DNA from: Thermoplasmata archaeon
Lineage (GTDB): Archaea > Thermoplasmatota > Thermoplasmata > Lutacidiplasmatales > UBA184
NCBI GenBank assembly: GCA_022750155.1
Contig: JAKIWG010000021.1
Coordinates: 1 to 38,468, forward strand
Reading direction: 5' to 3'
DNA length: 38,468 nt
Below are positions 15,900-24,594 of the stretch, piece after piece (positions within the stretch are counted from its first letter, which is position 1; each line of letters opens with the position of its first letter). The position numbers and the translations under genes are program-made. The notes below the pieces were generated by a model. The model searched no databases, had not been told where the DNA came from, and saw nothing but the letters and a program-made list of their open reading frames with translations.

Positions 15900-17573
15900 A
15901 TGCACCGTCACGATGTGGTGGTCGTCGGCGCGGGACTGGCCGGGCAGCGCGCCGCGCTGGCCGCCGTCGAAGCCGGTCGGGACGTCGCGATCGTTTCCAA
16001 GCTCCACCCCCTGCGATCGCATTCGGGAGCCGCCCAGGGTGGGATCAACGCCGCCGTCGGGGCGGAGGACTCCGTCGACACCCACATCTATGACACGGTC
16101 AAAGGCTCGGACTATCTCGGGGACCAGGACGCGATCGAGTTCTTCTGCCGGGAGGCCGGGCCGACCGTCGTCGAGATGGAACACTTTGGGACGATCTTCA
16201 GCCGGGGCTCGGACGGCAACCTCGCCCGCCGACCGTTCGGGGGGCAGGGATTCCCGAGGACGATCTATGCCGCCGACCGCACCGGGCTCGCGCTCCTCCA
16301 GGCGCTCTACGAGCGCCTCGGCACCGAGTCGTTCACCCTCTACGAAGAATGGGACCTGACCCGCATCGTGGTCCAGGATCGGCGCGTCCAGGGGATCGTG
16401 GCGTTCGACCGACGCCACGGTGACTTCGCGGGGATCGCCGCCAAGAGCGTGGTCGTCGCCACCGGACCGGCCGGGCGGATCTACGGCCGGACCACGAACG
16501 CGCACAGCTGCACGGGGGATGGCATCGCCGCCGCCTACCACGCCGGGGCGCAGCTGAAGGACATGGAGTTCGTCCAGTTCCACCCCACCGCGCTCCTCGA
16601 GAGCGGGATCCTCATCACCGAGGGGGCCCGGGGCGAGGGCGGGATCCTGAAGAACGTCGGGGGGGAGCGGTTCATGTCGCGGTACGCCCCTCACGTCCTC
16701 GACCTGGCCTCTCGCGACGTCGTGTCGCGCGCCATCTGGACCGAGGTGAAGGAGGGGCGGGGGTTCCCCGGGGGGTACGTTCATCTCGAGCTGATGCACC
16801 TCGGCCGGGAACGGATCGAGAGCCGCCTGCAGGAGATCTGCGATTTCTGCCGGAACTTCGCCGGCGTGGATCCGGTGACCGAGCCGATCCCGATCATGCC
16901 CGGCCAGCACTACATGATGGGCGGGATCGGCACGAACATCCGCGGGGAGACGAACATCGCGGGCCTATTCGCCGCCGGCGAGGCGGCGTGCGTGTCGATC
17001 CATGGGGCGAACCGCCTCGGGGGCAATTCGCTGTTGGAGACCCTCGTGTTCGGCAAGCAGGCGGGGAACGCGGCCGCCGCCTACTCCGACCGGGCCGCGC
17101 CGACGGACATCTCTGAGGAGGTCGTGGAGGGGGAGAGTCGAGCGGTCCACGCGATGACCGACCGCAAGGAGGGCGAGGAGCCCCAGCACCTGCGGACCGA
17201 GATGCAGGCGACGATGGACGAGCTCGTCGGGATCTACCGGCAGCCCCAAGAGCTCCTGGAAGCCCAACGGCGGATTGGGGCGCTGAAACTCCGCTTCGCG
17301 AGCGTCCGGGTCGTCGACCGGTCCTCGGTCTACAACATCAACCTGACCGACGCCCTCGAGACCGGGCACATGATCGACCTCGCCGAGGTGATCGTCGCCG
17401 GCGCGATCGCCCGCACGGAGAGCCGAGGCGCCCACGCGCGGGTCGACTTCCCCAAGCGGGACGACGCGAATTGGATGAAGCACACCTTGGCCCGGTTCAC
17501 CCCCGACGGCCCGGAACTGTCCTACGCTCCCGTGGCATTCACCCGCTGGGAACCGAAGGAGCGCGTGTACTGA
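15900..17573 (+). CDS. sdhA: Succinate dehydrogenase / fumarate reductase flavoprotein subunit
   Basis: A 557-residue SdhA/FrdA flavoprotein that oxidises succinate to fumarate. Seen: dinucleotide fold [14 protein letters not shown] right at the N terminus; [11 protein letters not shown] with the His that binds FAD covalently in this family; [16 protein letters not shown]; the [21 protein letters not shown] region, split here as HPTALLESG and TEGARGEGG, with substrate-site His and Arg; [10 protein letters not shown]; and [12 protein letters not shown]. The ATG at 15900 is preferred since the Rossmann strand begins at once. Its stop overlaps the sdhB start (TGATG). It acts with sdhB and the CCG-domain subunit at the membrane in the citric acid cycle and respiratory chain. 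Confidence 0.96.
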   Translation: MHRHDVVVVGAGLAGQRAALAAVEAGRDVAIVSKLHPLRSHSGAAQGGINAAVGAEDSVDTHIYDTVKGSDYLGDQDAIEFFCREAGPTVVEMEHFGTIFSRGSDGNLARRPFGGQGFPRTIYAADRTGLALLQALYERLGTESFTLYEEWDLTRIVVQDRRVQGIVAFDRRHGDFAGIAAKSVVVATGPAGRIYGRTTNAHSCTGDGIAAAYHAGAQLKDMEFVQFHPTALLESGILITEGARGEGGILKNVGGERFMSRYAPHVLDLASRDVVSRAIWTEVKEGRGFPGGYVHLELMHLGRERIESRLQEICDFCRNFAGVDPVTEPIPIMPGQHYMMGGIGTNIRGETNIAGLFAAGEAACVSIHGANRLGGNSLLETLVFGKQAGNAAAAYSDRAAPTDISEEVVEGESRAVHAMTDRKEGEEPQHLRTEMQATMDELVGIYRQPQELLEAQRRIGALKLRFASVRVVDRSSVYNINLTDALETGHMIDLAEVIVAGAIARTESRGAHARVDFPKRDDANWMKHTLARFTPDGPELSYAPVAFTRWEPKERVY

Positions 17574-18547
17574 TGGAGGCGGAGTTCGTGAAGGCGCCGA
17601 TCGAGGTCTACCGGTACGACCCGGGGACCGACCGGGCGCCCCGGTACGACCGGTTCGAGCTCGAGCTCGCCCCGCACACCCCGGTCCTGACCGCGCTGCT
17701 GAAGATCCGGTCCGACCTCGACCCGTCCCTGACGATGCGCTACTCGTGCCGCAGCTCGATCTGCGGTTCGTGCGCCATGGTGATCAACTCGAAGAGCCGA
17801 CTCGCGTGCCAGACCCCGGTGGGACCGGAGCTGGAACGCCACGGACGGATCGTCATCGACCCGATGCGCAACATGCCCGTCCTCCGCGACCTGGTGGTGG
17901 AGATGGGCGGGTTCTGGGGGAACTACCGAAAGCTCGAACCCCATCTGGTCGAGAACCCGGACCGCCCGCTCCCGGAGGGGAAGACGAGCTCGATGTCGCC
18001 GGAGGAGGTCGATCGGTTCAAGGAGACGCCCCGGTGCATCGCATGCGGGGCCTGCTACTCGGCGTGCCCGGCCGTGGAGCACGACGCCGAGTTCCCCGGC
18101 CCGATGTCGCTCGCCAAGCTCTACCGGTTCGTCGTCGACCCTCGGGACGGAGCCCACCGGGAGCGCCTGCTGAAGATCCAGACCGGGGGACTGTGGCTGT
18201 GCATGCGATGCCACCTGTGCACGGAGGCCTGTCCGAAGGACGTCCGCCCGTCGGAGCGGATCCGGGACCTGAAGGAGATGGCGATCCGGCTCCAGGGAGC
18301 CACCGAGCACGGCTCCAAGCACGCCATCGGGTTCAAGGACAATATCCGGGAGAAGGGGGTCCTCAACGAGTTCAAGCTCGTCCGCCAGACCTACAACTCC
18401 CTCGAGATGCTCGCCCAGGTGCCGCAGGGCCTGAAGATCCGTCGAAAGAAGCCGGAACTGACCCAGACCCCGAAGGCGATCGAGGGGCTGGCCGAGGTCG
18501 AAAAGCTCTACCAGATCCTCGATGACGAGCCGGGGGATTCTCCGTGA
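17573..18547 (+). CDS. sdhB: Succinate dehydrogenase iron-sulfur subunit
   Basis: A 324-residue SdhB. Seen: [2Fe-2S] ligands CRSSICGSC plus a later Cys (RLAC) around residues 59-82; a [4Fe-4S] motif [12 protein letters not shown] (about 155-166); and a third motif [12 protein letters not shown] (about 208-219). The third motif has a Cys at the place where the classic [3Fe-4S] motif lacks one, so a second [4Fe-4S] cluster is expected. That is known for the archaeal (Sulfolobus-type, class E) enzymes. A C-terminal tail of about 100 residues follows, longer than in bacterial SdhB. The start overlaps the sdhA stop and the stop overlaps the next start (GTGA), giving a tightly coupled operon. Confidence 0.95.
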   Translation: MEAEFVKAPIEVYRYDPGTDRAPRYDRFELELAPHTPVLTALLKIRSDLDPSLTMRYSCRSSICGSCAMVINSKSRLACQTPVGPELERHGRIVIDPMRNMPVLRDLVVEMGGFWGNYRKLEPHLVENPDRPLPEGKTSSMSPEEVDRFKETPRCIACGACYSACPAVEHDAEFPGPMSLAKLYRFVVDPRDGAHRERLLKIQTGGLWLCMRCHLCTEACPKDVRPSERIRDLKEMAIRLQGATEHGSKHAIGFKDNIREKGVLNEFKLVRQTYNSLEMLAQVPQGLKIRRKKPELTQTPKAIEGLAEVEKLYQILDDEPGDSP

Positions 18548-19431
18548 AGCTCGCCTACTACCCCGGGTGCGTCGCGCAGGAATCGGGCAAGGAGCTCGAC
18601 CTCGCCACCCGCTGGGTCTGCCGAGCGCTCGGGATCGAGCTCGTGGATTTCCCCAACTTCTCGTGCTGCGGAAGCGGATTCATCGACGAGGCGAACTCGA
18701 TCCTGAACGTGGCGATGAACGCCAGGAACCTCGCCATCGCCGAGCGCGCGGGGCTCGAGCTCCTCACGGTCTGCTCGACGTGCCAGGGGATGCTGACGCT
18801 CGCCAATCGGCGCCTGGAGGAGCCCGCGGTGAAGGCCAAGGTCGACTCCGCCCTCACGCAGATCGGGGTACAGTACCGGGGGACGACCCCCGTCCGCCAC
18901 CTCCTTCAGGTGCTGACGGAAACCGTCGGCGCGGAAGCGATCCGAAAGCGGGTCCGGCGTCCGCTCACGGGCCTCAAGGTCGGAGCGTTCTACGGATGCC
19001 ATCTCCTACGGCCCGCCGCCGAGATGCGCTCGGAGAGCGCAGAGGACCCGCACTCCTTCGAGGACCTGATCTCCGCTCTCGGGGCGACGCCGGTGATGTA
19101 CCGGGGTCGCGTCATGTGCTGCGGGTTCCCCATCCTATTCGTCAAGGAAGCCACCGCCAACCGGATCGCGGGCCACCAGATCGAGGACGCGAAGGCCCAC
19201 GGCGCCCACGCGATGGCGACGCCCTGTCCGCTCTGCCACATCTCCCTCGACTCCTTCCAGAACCAGGCCGCCAAGTCGGTCGGCCAGGAGCTCGACATGC
19301 CGATCTTCCACCTCCCGCAGCTGGTCGGGCTCGCCCTCGGGGCGACCCCGGAAGAGCTCGGGCTGCCCCGGCACCTCGTGTCGACGGACTCCGCGCTCCA
19401 GCGGATCGGCCAGGTCGCCGTTCCCACCTGA
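18544..19431 (+). CDS. Succinate dehydrogenase CCG-domain subunit (SdhC/SdhE, HdrB-like)
   Basis: A 295-residue protein with two CCG domains, as in heterodisulfide reductase subunit B. Seen: [16 protein letters not shown] and CSTCQG in the first half, and [15 protein letters not shown] and CPLCH in the second. In Sulfolobus-type (class E) succinate dehydrogenase this subunit replaces the usual cytochrome b membrane anchor, and its CCG domains hold unusual [4Fe-4S] or zinc sites and contact the membrane. Naming varies (SdhC or SdhE), so no symbol is given. It starts with GTG overlapping sdhB. No typical SdhD/SdhF partner follows; the next gene is a membrane protein 111 nt away that may be independent. 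Confidence 0.92.
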   Translation: MKLAYYPGCVAQESGKELDLATRWVCRALGIELVDFPNFSCCGSGFIDEANSILNVAMNARNLAIAERAGLELLTVCSTCQGMLTLANRRLEEPAVKAKVDSALTQIGVQYRGTTPVRHLLQVLTETVGAEAIRKRVRRPLTGLKVGAFYGCHLLRPAAEMRSESAEDPHSFEDLISALGATPVMYRGRVMCCGFPILFVKEATANRIAGHQIEDAKAHGAHAMATPCPLCHISLDSFQNQAAKSVGQELDMPIFHLPQLVGLALGATPEELGLPRHLVSTDSALQRIGQVAVPT

Positions 19432-19542
19432 GCCCGGGGTCGATCTCCGGCGCAGGTTCGCTCCGGGGCCACCCCTGTGGCCCGGCGTGAGGTCTAATCG
19501 TCTCCGGAGGTGGGGGAGCCCCGCGCGGGAGATCGGGGGTGG

Positions 19543-20097
19543 ATGACGAACGGTACCGAGGCGGAGCTCCTGTTCGTGGGGCTCATCGCCGTGCTCCTCC
19601 TGCGTCGGGCGTATCTGATGATCCGGGGGACCGAGGTGAACATTCCCCGGCTTGCGGGGTTCACCGTCCTCTACATCTTCCTCTGGGGACTCGTGGTATT
19701 CGGAACTTCTCCCGCTCCCCCATGGTACTCGGCGCTTCTCGATGTGGTCATCGTCGTGGGCACCCCGTGGCTGACGCTCCCGTTCGTCGAGCGGCGCGTG
19801 GAGCTCTCCCGGACCCCGGCCGGGAGCTGGGAGTACCGACTCCCGCTCGGGGTCCCGCTCGCCTACGTGCTCCTGTTCGTGCTTCGGCTCGCCGTCAATC
19901 TCGTCGTGCTCGGGGAGAATCCGTTCATCTACCCGCCCCCCACGGTGACCCTGACGCCGTTCACCTCGGCGCTCGTGGCCACCGTGGACGCCCTGTTCTC
20001 GTTCAGCACGGGGCTGTTCGTCGCCCGGGGGGTCGCGGTCTACCGGGTCTACCGAACGCGCATCGCATCGCCCCCCACGCCCGACCCCGCCCGATGA
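19543..20097 (+). CDS. Predicted multi-pass membrane protein
   Basis: A 184-residue hydrophobic protein of unknown function with about five predicted spans: near LLFVGLIAVLLL, FTVLYIFLWGLVVFG, LLDVVIVVGTPWL, VPLAYVLLFVLRLAVNLVVL and FTSALVATVDALF. A charged loop (FVERRVELSRTPAGSWEYR) separates spans 3 and 4. The layout is vaguely like CcdC/DUF1453 proteins, but I cannot confirm it. The start is uncertain: an in-frame GTG lies at 19510, and a weak TATA-like patch (gtctaatc, about 19493-19500) lies upstream. It follows the sdh operon by 111 nt and could be part of the same transcript. Its stop is convergent with the small protein at 20131. Confidence 0.72.
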   Translation: MTNGTEAELLFVGLIAVLLLRRAYLMIRGTEVNIPRLAGFTVLYIFLWGLVVFGTSPAPPWYSALLDVVIVVGTPWLTLPFVERRVELSRTPAGSWEYRLPLGVPLAYVLLFVLRLAVNLVVLGENPFIYPPPTVTLTPFTSALVATVDALFSFSTGLFVARGVAVYRVYRTRIASPPTPDPAR

Positions 20098-20130
20098 CGG
20101 GAGAGCGGGGGTCGGATCGCGCGGCCCCGG

Positions 20131-20400
20131 TCAGAGGCGGTTCGGTGGTGCCGGACCCGGGGCGGTGAGGACGCGGGCGCCTTCCCCCTTGGTCACGTGG
20201 AGGTGGAGCCGGTCGCAGACCCCGCGAAAGTACTCCCCGGAGGGGCCGTTGAACGCGCTCGACAGGTGTTGCCCGAGGGCGGACTCGTCCAACCCCGGGT
20301 CGACGCGCGGGGTGAACATGCACCGGAAGACGAGGTACCGAGAGCCTTCCAGGTCGATACGGTCGGTCTCGGGAGCGCCGCAGAAGGGACACTGCTGCAC
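20131..20400 (-). CDS. Small protein with a CxxC zinc-ribbon-like N terminus
   Basis: An 89-residue protein beginning MQQCPFCGAPE. It has one CxxC knuckle (C4, C7), and C27 and C62 lie too far apart to complete a standard ribbon, so a zinc site is only possible. I do not recognise the family. A TATA-like box (gggtaaaagg on the plus strand) is centred 26 nt before the ATG, good support for a real gene with a leaderless mRNA. It ends 33 nt from the convergent membrane-protein stop. Confidence 0.68.
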   Translation of the reverse strand: MQQCPFCGAPETDRIDLEGSRYLVFRCMFTPRVDPGLDESALGQHLSSAFNGPSGEYFRGVCDRLHLHVTKGEGARVLTAPGPAPPNRL

Positions 20401-20419
20401 GGCCTCCCCCGAGCCGGAT

Positions 20420-20430
20420 GGGGTAAAAGG
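20420..20430 (-). promoter_or_regulatory. TATA-like box for the small zinc-ribbon-like gene
   Basis: The minus-strand sequence cccttttaccc is centred about 26 nt before the ATG at 20400. Confidence 0.45.
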
Positions 20431-20446
20431 GTTGTCGGTCGCAATC

Positions 20447-20710
20447 CTAGTCGATGTAGCCGAGGGACCGAAGACGCTCCCTCAACCGGCGCTCGTCCTC
20501 CTCGGAGAACGGGACGTCCGACGGCTCTTCGAGCAGCCGGGCGAGGACGAACTCGACGAACCCGTCGATGGACGTGAAGCCGCTCCCCGCGATCCGGGCG
20601 GCGATCTGCCTCGCGGTGTCTTCTGGGATATGGATCGTGCGCAACGGTGCGGCACCCGCGTCCTCGGCCAATTCGGAGCCCTCGACCCTCAACGACCCAA
20701 CTAGGGTCAT
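20447..20710 (-). CDS. Small CopG/ribbon-helix-helix-like protein
   Basis: An 87-residue protein. The middle part (RTIHIPEDTARQIAARI, then FTSIDGFVEFVLARLLEE) has the strand-helix-helix pattern of CopG-type DNA-binding or antitoxin-like proteins, followed by an acidic-basic tail ending RLRSLGYID. Similar tails are common in small archaeal and bacterial proteins of this type. No toxin gene is adjacent, so a toxin-antitoxin role is not supported. It lies 46 nt after guaAB on the same strand and may be co-transcribed. The start at 20710 excludes a 64-codon non-coding extension. Confidence 0.7.
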   Translation of the reverse strand: MTLVGSLRVEGSELAEDAGAAPLRTIHIPEDTARQIAARIAGSGFTSIDGFVEFVLARLLEEPSDVPFSEEDERRLRERLRSLGYID

Positions 20711-20756
20711 AGACTCTTCGCCCCGGCCGCGTGCACCGCGCCCTCTCTGGGTCGGT

Positions 20757-21704
20757 CTACTCCCATTCGATCGTCGCCGGAGGCTTGTCGGTGACATCGT
20801 ACAGGACCCGGGAGACCCGTCCGGTGAGCTCGCGAGTGATCCGTTCGGCGATGGTGCGGAGCATCTCCCACGGCACGGTGGTCGCCACCGCGGACATGGC
20901 ATCCACCGACTCGACGATCCGGACGCTGACGGCTTCGCCGTAGACCCGGTTGTCCCCGATCACCCCGACGGTCCGCACCGGCAGGAGGACGGCGAAGTAC
21001 TGCCAGGGACGCGTCATCCGGCCCGCCTCGATCGCCCGGTCGACCTCCTCCTCGACGATCGCGTTCGCGCGTCGGGCGACGGCGACCCGCTCGCGCGTCA
21101 CTTCCCCGCCGACCCGGACGGCGAGCCCCGGGCCGGGGAACGGCTGGCGGTCGAACTGGGGGATCTTCAGGTGGCGGGCGAGCTGGCGGACCTCGTCCTT
21201 GTACAGGTCCCTCAGCGGTTCGACGATCTGGAGCTTCAGGTCCTTCGGGAGCCCGCCGACGTTGTGGTGGGTCTTGATCGTGTCGCGCAGCGCCCCGCCG
21301 CTCTCGATCCAGTCCGGGGCGATCGTGCCCTGGACGAGGTGTGACGTCCCGAACATCTCCGCCTCCTCCTCGAAGACCCGGATGAATGCGGTCCCGATCC
21401 GACGCCGCTTCTCCTCCGGGTCCGTCACTCCCGCCAAGGCCCCGAGGAACCGATCGGCCGCCGGGAGGACGCTGATCGGTAGCCCGCTCTCTCGGAAGAA
21501 CGCGCTGACCTTCTCGACCTCGCCTTCGCGCAGGAGCCCCGTGTCGACGAAGATCGCCCGGGCCTTCTCGCCCAGCGCCTCCTGGGTGAGGATCGCCGCC
21601 ACCGTCGAGTCGATCCCGCCGCTCGCGGCGACGATCGTGCGTTCGGGAACGGCGGCCCGGATCCGTGCGACCGCCTCGACGCGGAACGCCTCGGGGTCCC
21701 TCAC
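20757..21704 (-). CDS. guaAB: GMP synthase ATP-pyrophosphatase subunit (GuaAB)
   Basis: A 315-residue stand-alone ATP-PPase/dimerisation half of GMP synthase, converting XMP to GMP with ammonia delivered by a separate glutaminase (GuaAA), as usual in archaea. Seen: PP-loop ASGGIDSTVAAI (about residue 28), FVDTGLLREGE, HHNVGGLP, KDEVRQLARHL, RQPFPGPGLAVR and the end VTDKPPATIEWE. The GTG start at 21704 overlaps the purE stop (GTGA) and puts RDPEAF at the position of MFDPKKF in the methanogen protein. An ATG at 21743 would extend it 13 residues and overlap purE more. It acts after purE in the same operon, in guanine nucleotide synthesis. Confidence 0.95.
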   Translation of the reverse strand: MRDPEAFRVEAVARIRAAVPERTIVAASGGIDSTVAAILTQEALGEKARAIFVDTGLLREGEVEKVSAFFRESGLPISVLPAADRFLGALAGVTDPEEKRRRIGTAFIRVFEEEAEMFGTSHLVQGTIAPDWIESGGALRDTIKTHHNVGGLPKDLKLQIVEPLRDLYKDEVRQLARHLKIPQFDRQPFPGPGLAVRVGGEVTRERVAVARRANAIVEEEVDRAIEAGRMTRPWQYFAVLLPVRTVGVIGDNRVYGEAVSVRIVESVDAMSAVATTVPWEMLRTIAERITRELTGRVSRVLYDVTDKPPATIEWE

Positions 21705-22162
21705 GTCGTCCTCGTCGGGGGAGCTCCCGGCTCCTCGCGCCATTTCGCGCGGTACCGGTCGATCGCGGCGGTGATCGTGGGATACTTGAGCGCCAGGATC
21801 GACGCGGCGAGCAGGGCGGCGTTCTCCGACGCATCGAGCCCGACGGCCGCGACGGGGATCCCGGGGGGCATCTGGACGACCGAGAGGAGGGAATCGAGAC
21901 CCAACCCCTTGTTGAGCGGCACGCCGATCACCGGGCGGGTGGTCCTGGCCGCCACCGCCCCCGGGAGGGCGGCGGAAAGGCCCGCCATCGCCACGAACAC
22001 GTCGGTCTCCGGGTCCGCCGCGAGGCGGTCGACCTTCTCCGGGGTGCGGTGCGCGGACGCGACGTGGACGTCGCAGGGGATGCCGAGCTCCTCGAGCCGG
22101 GCGCGCACCTTCTCGGCGGCGTCGAGGTCCGAGCGGCTCCCGACCAGCACCGTGACCTTCAT
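21701..22162 (-). CDS. purE: N5-carboxyaminoimidazole ribonucleotide mutase
   Basis: A 153-residue PurE, which interconverts N5-CAIR and CAIR (or carboxylates AIR directly) in purine synthesis. Seen: GSRSDLDAAEKV near the start, the ASAHRTPE loop with the catalytic His, AMAGLSAALPG, and NKGLGLDSLLSVVQMPPG. Length is typical. It is the first gene of a pair with guaAB, overlapping by 4 nt. The intergenic space to the divergent dolichol-kinase-like gene is 95 nt. The TATA-like element for purE is weak (gcttttctc on the minus strand near 22191). PurK is not seen here, so whether it is class I or II cannot be decided. Confidence 0.95.
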   Translation of the reverse strand: MKVTVLVGSRSDLDAAEKVRARLEELGIPCDVHVASAHRTPEKVDRLAADPETDVFVAMAGLSAALPGAVAARTTRPVIGVPLNKGLGLDSLLSVVQMPPGIPVAAVGLDASENAALLAASILALKYPTITAAIDRYRAKWREEPGAPPTRTT

Positions 22163-22227
22163 CGGGCGGAGCGAGTCCGGCCGGGAGAAAAGCCCTTCGC
22201 GCAGGGAACGGCCACCGATGGGAAAGC

Positions 22228-22237
22228 GCCTTTACGG
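22228..22237 (+). promoter_or_regulatory. Weak TATA-like box for the dolichol-kinase-like gene
   Basis: The sequence cctttacggg is centred about 25 nt before the ATG at 22258. Confidence 0.3.
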
Positions 22238-22257
22238 GAGGAGTTCCCGCGGGACCC

Positions 22258-22920
22258 ATGGGCTGGCGTCTGCACCGGGGCGGGCGGCTGAGGAGCTGGA
22301 TCGGGGCCCGGTTCGGGGGCGACGTCGTCCTCGGCGACCGGGTCTGGCGTCGCTGCCTCCACGTCCTCGGGGTCGCGGTCCTGCTGTACTACCTGCTCCC
22401 GGTCCGGCTGACCCCGTGGCTCACGACGGAGGAGGTCCTCCTCGCGGCCCTCGGCCTCGTCGTCGTGCTCGAGGCCGCGCGGCACGCGATCGGGGTGGAG
22501 CTCCCGACGATCCGCGAGCACGAGCAGCACCGGATCGCGAGCTACACCTGGTTCGCCGTCGGGCTCGTGGCGGCCGTCCTCCTGTTCCCGAAACCGGTCG
22601 CCGTCGCGGCCGTCCTAGGGACGGCGCTCGTCGACCCGCTGATCGGGGAGCTCCGACTCACCGAGACCCGTCGCCGTTGGTACCCGTACGCCCCCGCCGT
22701 CATCTACATCGCGCTGGCGGCGACCTCGTTCTCGGTGGTCGGGGGCTGGCACGTGCTGCCGACGGTGTTCGCCGCTGTGACAATGGCGGGGGTGGCCCTG
22801 CTCGTGGAGCGGCCCAAGCGGGCGTGGCTCGACGACGACATCACGATGACGCTCGTGCCCGGTCTGTTGTGGACCGTCGTCCTCGTGCTATCGCCGGGCG
22901 TGCCGACGTTCGGTCCGTGA
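22258..22920 (+). CDS. Dolichol kinase / CDP-diglyceride-synthase-like membrane protein
   Basis: A 220-residue protein with about six hydrophobic spans. Family-like features are ARHAIGVELPTIREHEQHRIASY, given here in parts ARHAIGVELP and EHEQHRIASY, a soluble loop between spans; GTALVDPLIGELR; and the C-terminal VERPKRAWLDDDITMTLVPG with the conserved Glu and Asp cluster. This arrangement recalls the SEC59/VTE5 kinases, which phosphorylate dolichol or phytol with CTP, and relatives. It could make a polyprenyl phosphate for protein glycosylation, but the family includes other lipids. It is divergent from purE and converges on the KaiC-like gene with 16 nt between stops. Confidence 0.72.
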   Translation: MGWRLHRGGRLRSWIGARFGGDVVLGDRVWRRCLHVLGVAVLLYYLLPVRLTPWLTTEEVLLAALGLVVVLEAARHAIGVELPTIREHEQHRIASYTWFAVGLVAAVLLFPKPVAVAAVLGTALVDPLIGELRLTETRRRWYPYAPAVIYIALAATSFSVVGGWHVLPTVFAAVTMAGVALLVERPKRAWLDDDITMTLVPGLLWTVVLVLSPGVPTFGP

Positions 22921-22936
22921 TCGGAACGCCGGGCGC

Positions 22937-24481
22937 CTACACGATCGGGGTCAGTCTTGCGTGGGGGGGGCCCTTCTCGCGGTCGATGGAAATCGAGTAG
23001 ATCGTCGTCCTCGGCCGGATCCCGTAGATGCATGGGGCGTTGTCGATGTTGATGATCCGGAAGTACGTGTCCATCATGTTCAGGATCTCGCTCGAGACGA
23101 GCAGGCCCGGCTTGAGCAGGCCGATCCCGAGGTTGCCGACCAGCTTGGTCCGCTGCACCCCGTGGAAGTACATCCGGATCGCCACCTGGTCGCCCATCAG
23201 GCTCTCGAGCGTATCGAAGGCGGTGTACTCCAGGAACGGCTTGTTCTCCGGGCCGCGCGCGGCCTTCTCGGCCGTCACCATCGCGCGCAGCGCCTCGTCG
23301 CGGCCGAAGCGGGCCATCGGGACGATATAGGAGAGCTCCGTCTCGTTGGCGGTGTAGTCGGCGATCCGCACCCGCGTGTCGAACACGTGGGGGGCGGTGT
23401 GCCGGCTGAGGGTCTCGCGCAGCTTCTCGTGGGACTCGCCCGCGGCGAGGACCGCGATGATCCCGCGCCCCTGCGAGAGGAAGTTCAGCAGCGTCGGCGT
23501 GAAGAGCATGTAGTAATCGTCGATGCCGACGTTCACGTCGACCTCGAACGCGTTGAAGCTCCCCCGTCGGAACCCGCCCCCGAGCAGACCGTCGAAGTCG
23601 GGGATCCCCGTCGAGTAGAACCGGTCGGGGTCCGCCACCGGCCGCCACGCCGGGGGCGTGGTGCCGACATGGTCGGGCTGCAGGAATCCCAAGGCCTCGA
23701 ACCGGCCCTCGTTGAGCGTGACGGCGTACCGGGGACGGCCGATGGCCGTGGCCCGGAGCTTTTCGAGCCGCATGTGGCGGACCCGGCGCTCGTCGAGCTC
23801 CTCGCGCTGGATCGAGATGAGCCCGTCGACGAGATACTCGATCCCGCCGGCCTCGGGCTTCTCGAGGATCATCACGACGTTCGTGTTGGACCCCTCGACG
23901 AGGTCCTTCTGGAGGGCCATCACGAACTCTTCCATTTCGAGCCCGTACTTGTGGGTCACTCCCTCGAGGGAATCGATGACCAGCAGCGACTTCTCCGGCA
24001 GCGCCTTCTCGACCCGGTTGTAGACGTTCTCGACCTCCGGCATCGGGTTGCGCTTGAGGAGGGCGTGGAGGTGCGTGCGGTCCACGCGCGTGGGCGGGCC
24101 GCGTTCCTCGCCGAAGGAGCGCATCATCTCGCGGGCCGCTGCGATCTTCTTCTGCTCGGCCTCGGGGAGCTCGGCGGTCGCGCTCTTGCCCCCGGCGCTC
24201 ACGGCGTCGAGGAACAGCTTCCCCGCGTCCAGGATGCGCGCGCGCATCTCCGTCGCCTTGAGCCAGGGGAACTGTCGGTAGAGCGCCTCGTCCCCGACTC
24301 GGGTGGAGAGGTAGTACGATTGCGCGGGTTTGCCCATGCGCTCCAGGAGCTCGAGCCCGAAGGTCGTCTTGCCGGTTCCGGCGCCGCCCTTGACGATGAG
24401 CGACCGGCCCCCGCGACCCGATAGAAATGCGATCACTTCCGGGGGAACGCCCCCGACCGATGCACCATCCTGAGTTGCCAA
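22937..24481 (-). CDS. KaiC/GvpD-like RecA-fold ATPase with degenerate second domain
   Basis: A 514-residue protein with two RecA-like halves. The first has Walker A GGAGTGKTTF (residues 32-41) and Walker B LLVIDSLEG (166-174). The second begins at YSTGIPDFDGLLGGGFRRG (289-307), exactly the KaiC entry motif, but the following Walker A is lost (FEVDVNVGIDD replaces GxxGxGKT), so it should not bind ATP normally. GvpD, a repressor of gas-vesicle genes, is a close match in overall type; similar proteins occur in archaea without gas vesicles. The start is a TTG at 24481, backed by a GGTGAGG ribosome-binding-like site about 5 nt upstream. A 16-nt palindrome precedes it. Role: probably signalling or regulation, unproven. 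Confidence 0.82.
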   Translation of the reverse strand: MATQDGASVGGVPPEVIAFLSGRGGRSLIVKGGAGTGKTTFGLELLERMGKPAQSYYLSTRVGDEALYRQFPWLKATEMRARILDAGKLFLDAVSAGGKSATAELPEAEQKKIAAAREMMRSFGEERGPPTRVDRTHLHALLKRNPMPEVENVYNRVEKALPEKSLLVIDSLEGVTHKYGLEMEEFVMALQKDLVEGSNTNVVMILEKPEAGGIEYLVDGLISIQREELDERRVRHMRLEKLRATAIGRPRYAVTLNEGRFEALGFLQPDHVGTTPPAWRPVADPDRFYSTGIPDFDGLLGGGFRRGSFNAFEVDVNVGIDDYYMLFTPTLLNFLSQGRGIIAVLAAGESHEKLRETLSRHTAPHVFDTRVRIADYTANETELSYIVPMARFGRDEALRAMVTAEKAARGPENKPFLEYTAFDTLESLMGDQVAIRMYFHGVQRTKLVGNLGIGLLKPGLLVSSEILNMMDTYFRIINIDNAPCIYGIRPRTTIYSISIDREKGPPHARLTPIV

Positions 24482-24494
24482 GAGACCTCACCAC

Positions 24495-24510
24495 CGGACC
24501 GAACGGTCCG
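24495..24510. promoter_or_regulatory. Perfect 16-nt palindrome upstream of the KaiC-like gene
   Basis: CGGACCG-AA-CGGTCCG style symmetry: 7-bp arms separated by AA, 14 nt before the TTG start. It could be an operator or an RNA hairpin near the ribosome-binding region. The surroundings are GC-rich, so chance is possible. The 113-nt gap 24482-24594 to alaS contains no gene. Confidence 0.35.
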
Positions 24511-24594
24511 TCTCCGGTGCTCGCCGCATTTGCGCTATACCGGGATGCTTGATGGTCGGAACCTGAACGTAAAGCTTTCGTCCCGGCGGAGCGG

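Noticed and set aside
18544-19431. Heterodisulfide reductase subunit B
   Set aside because: The CCG domains match HdrB, but the gene is fused by overlap to sdhA-sdhB and no HdrA or HdrC is nearby.
20447-20710. Toxin-antitoxin pair
   Set aside because: The protein looks like a ribbon-helix-helix antitoxin type, yet no toxin-like frame adjoins it; the upstream gene is guaAB.
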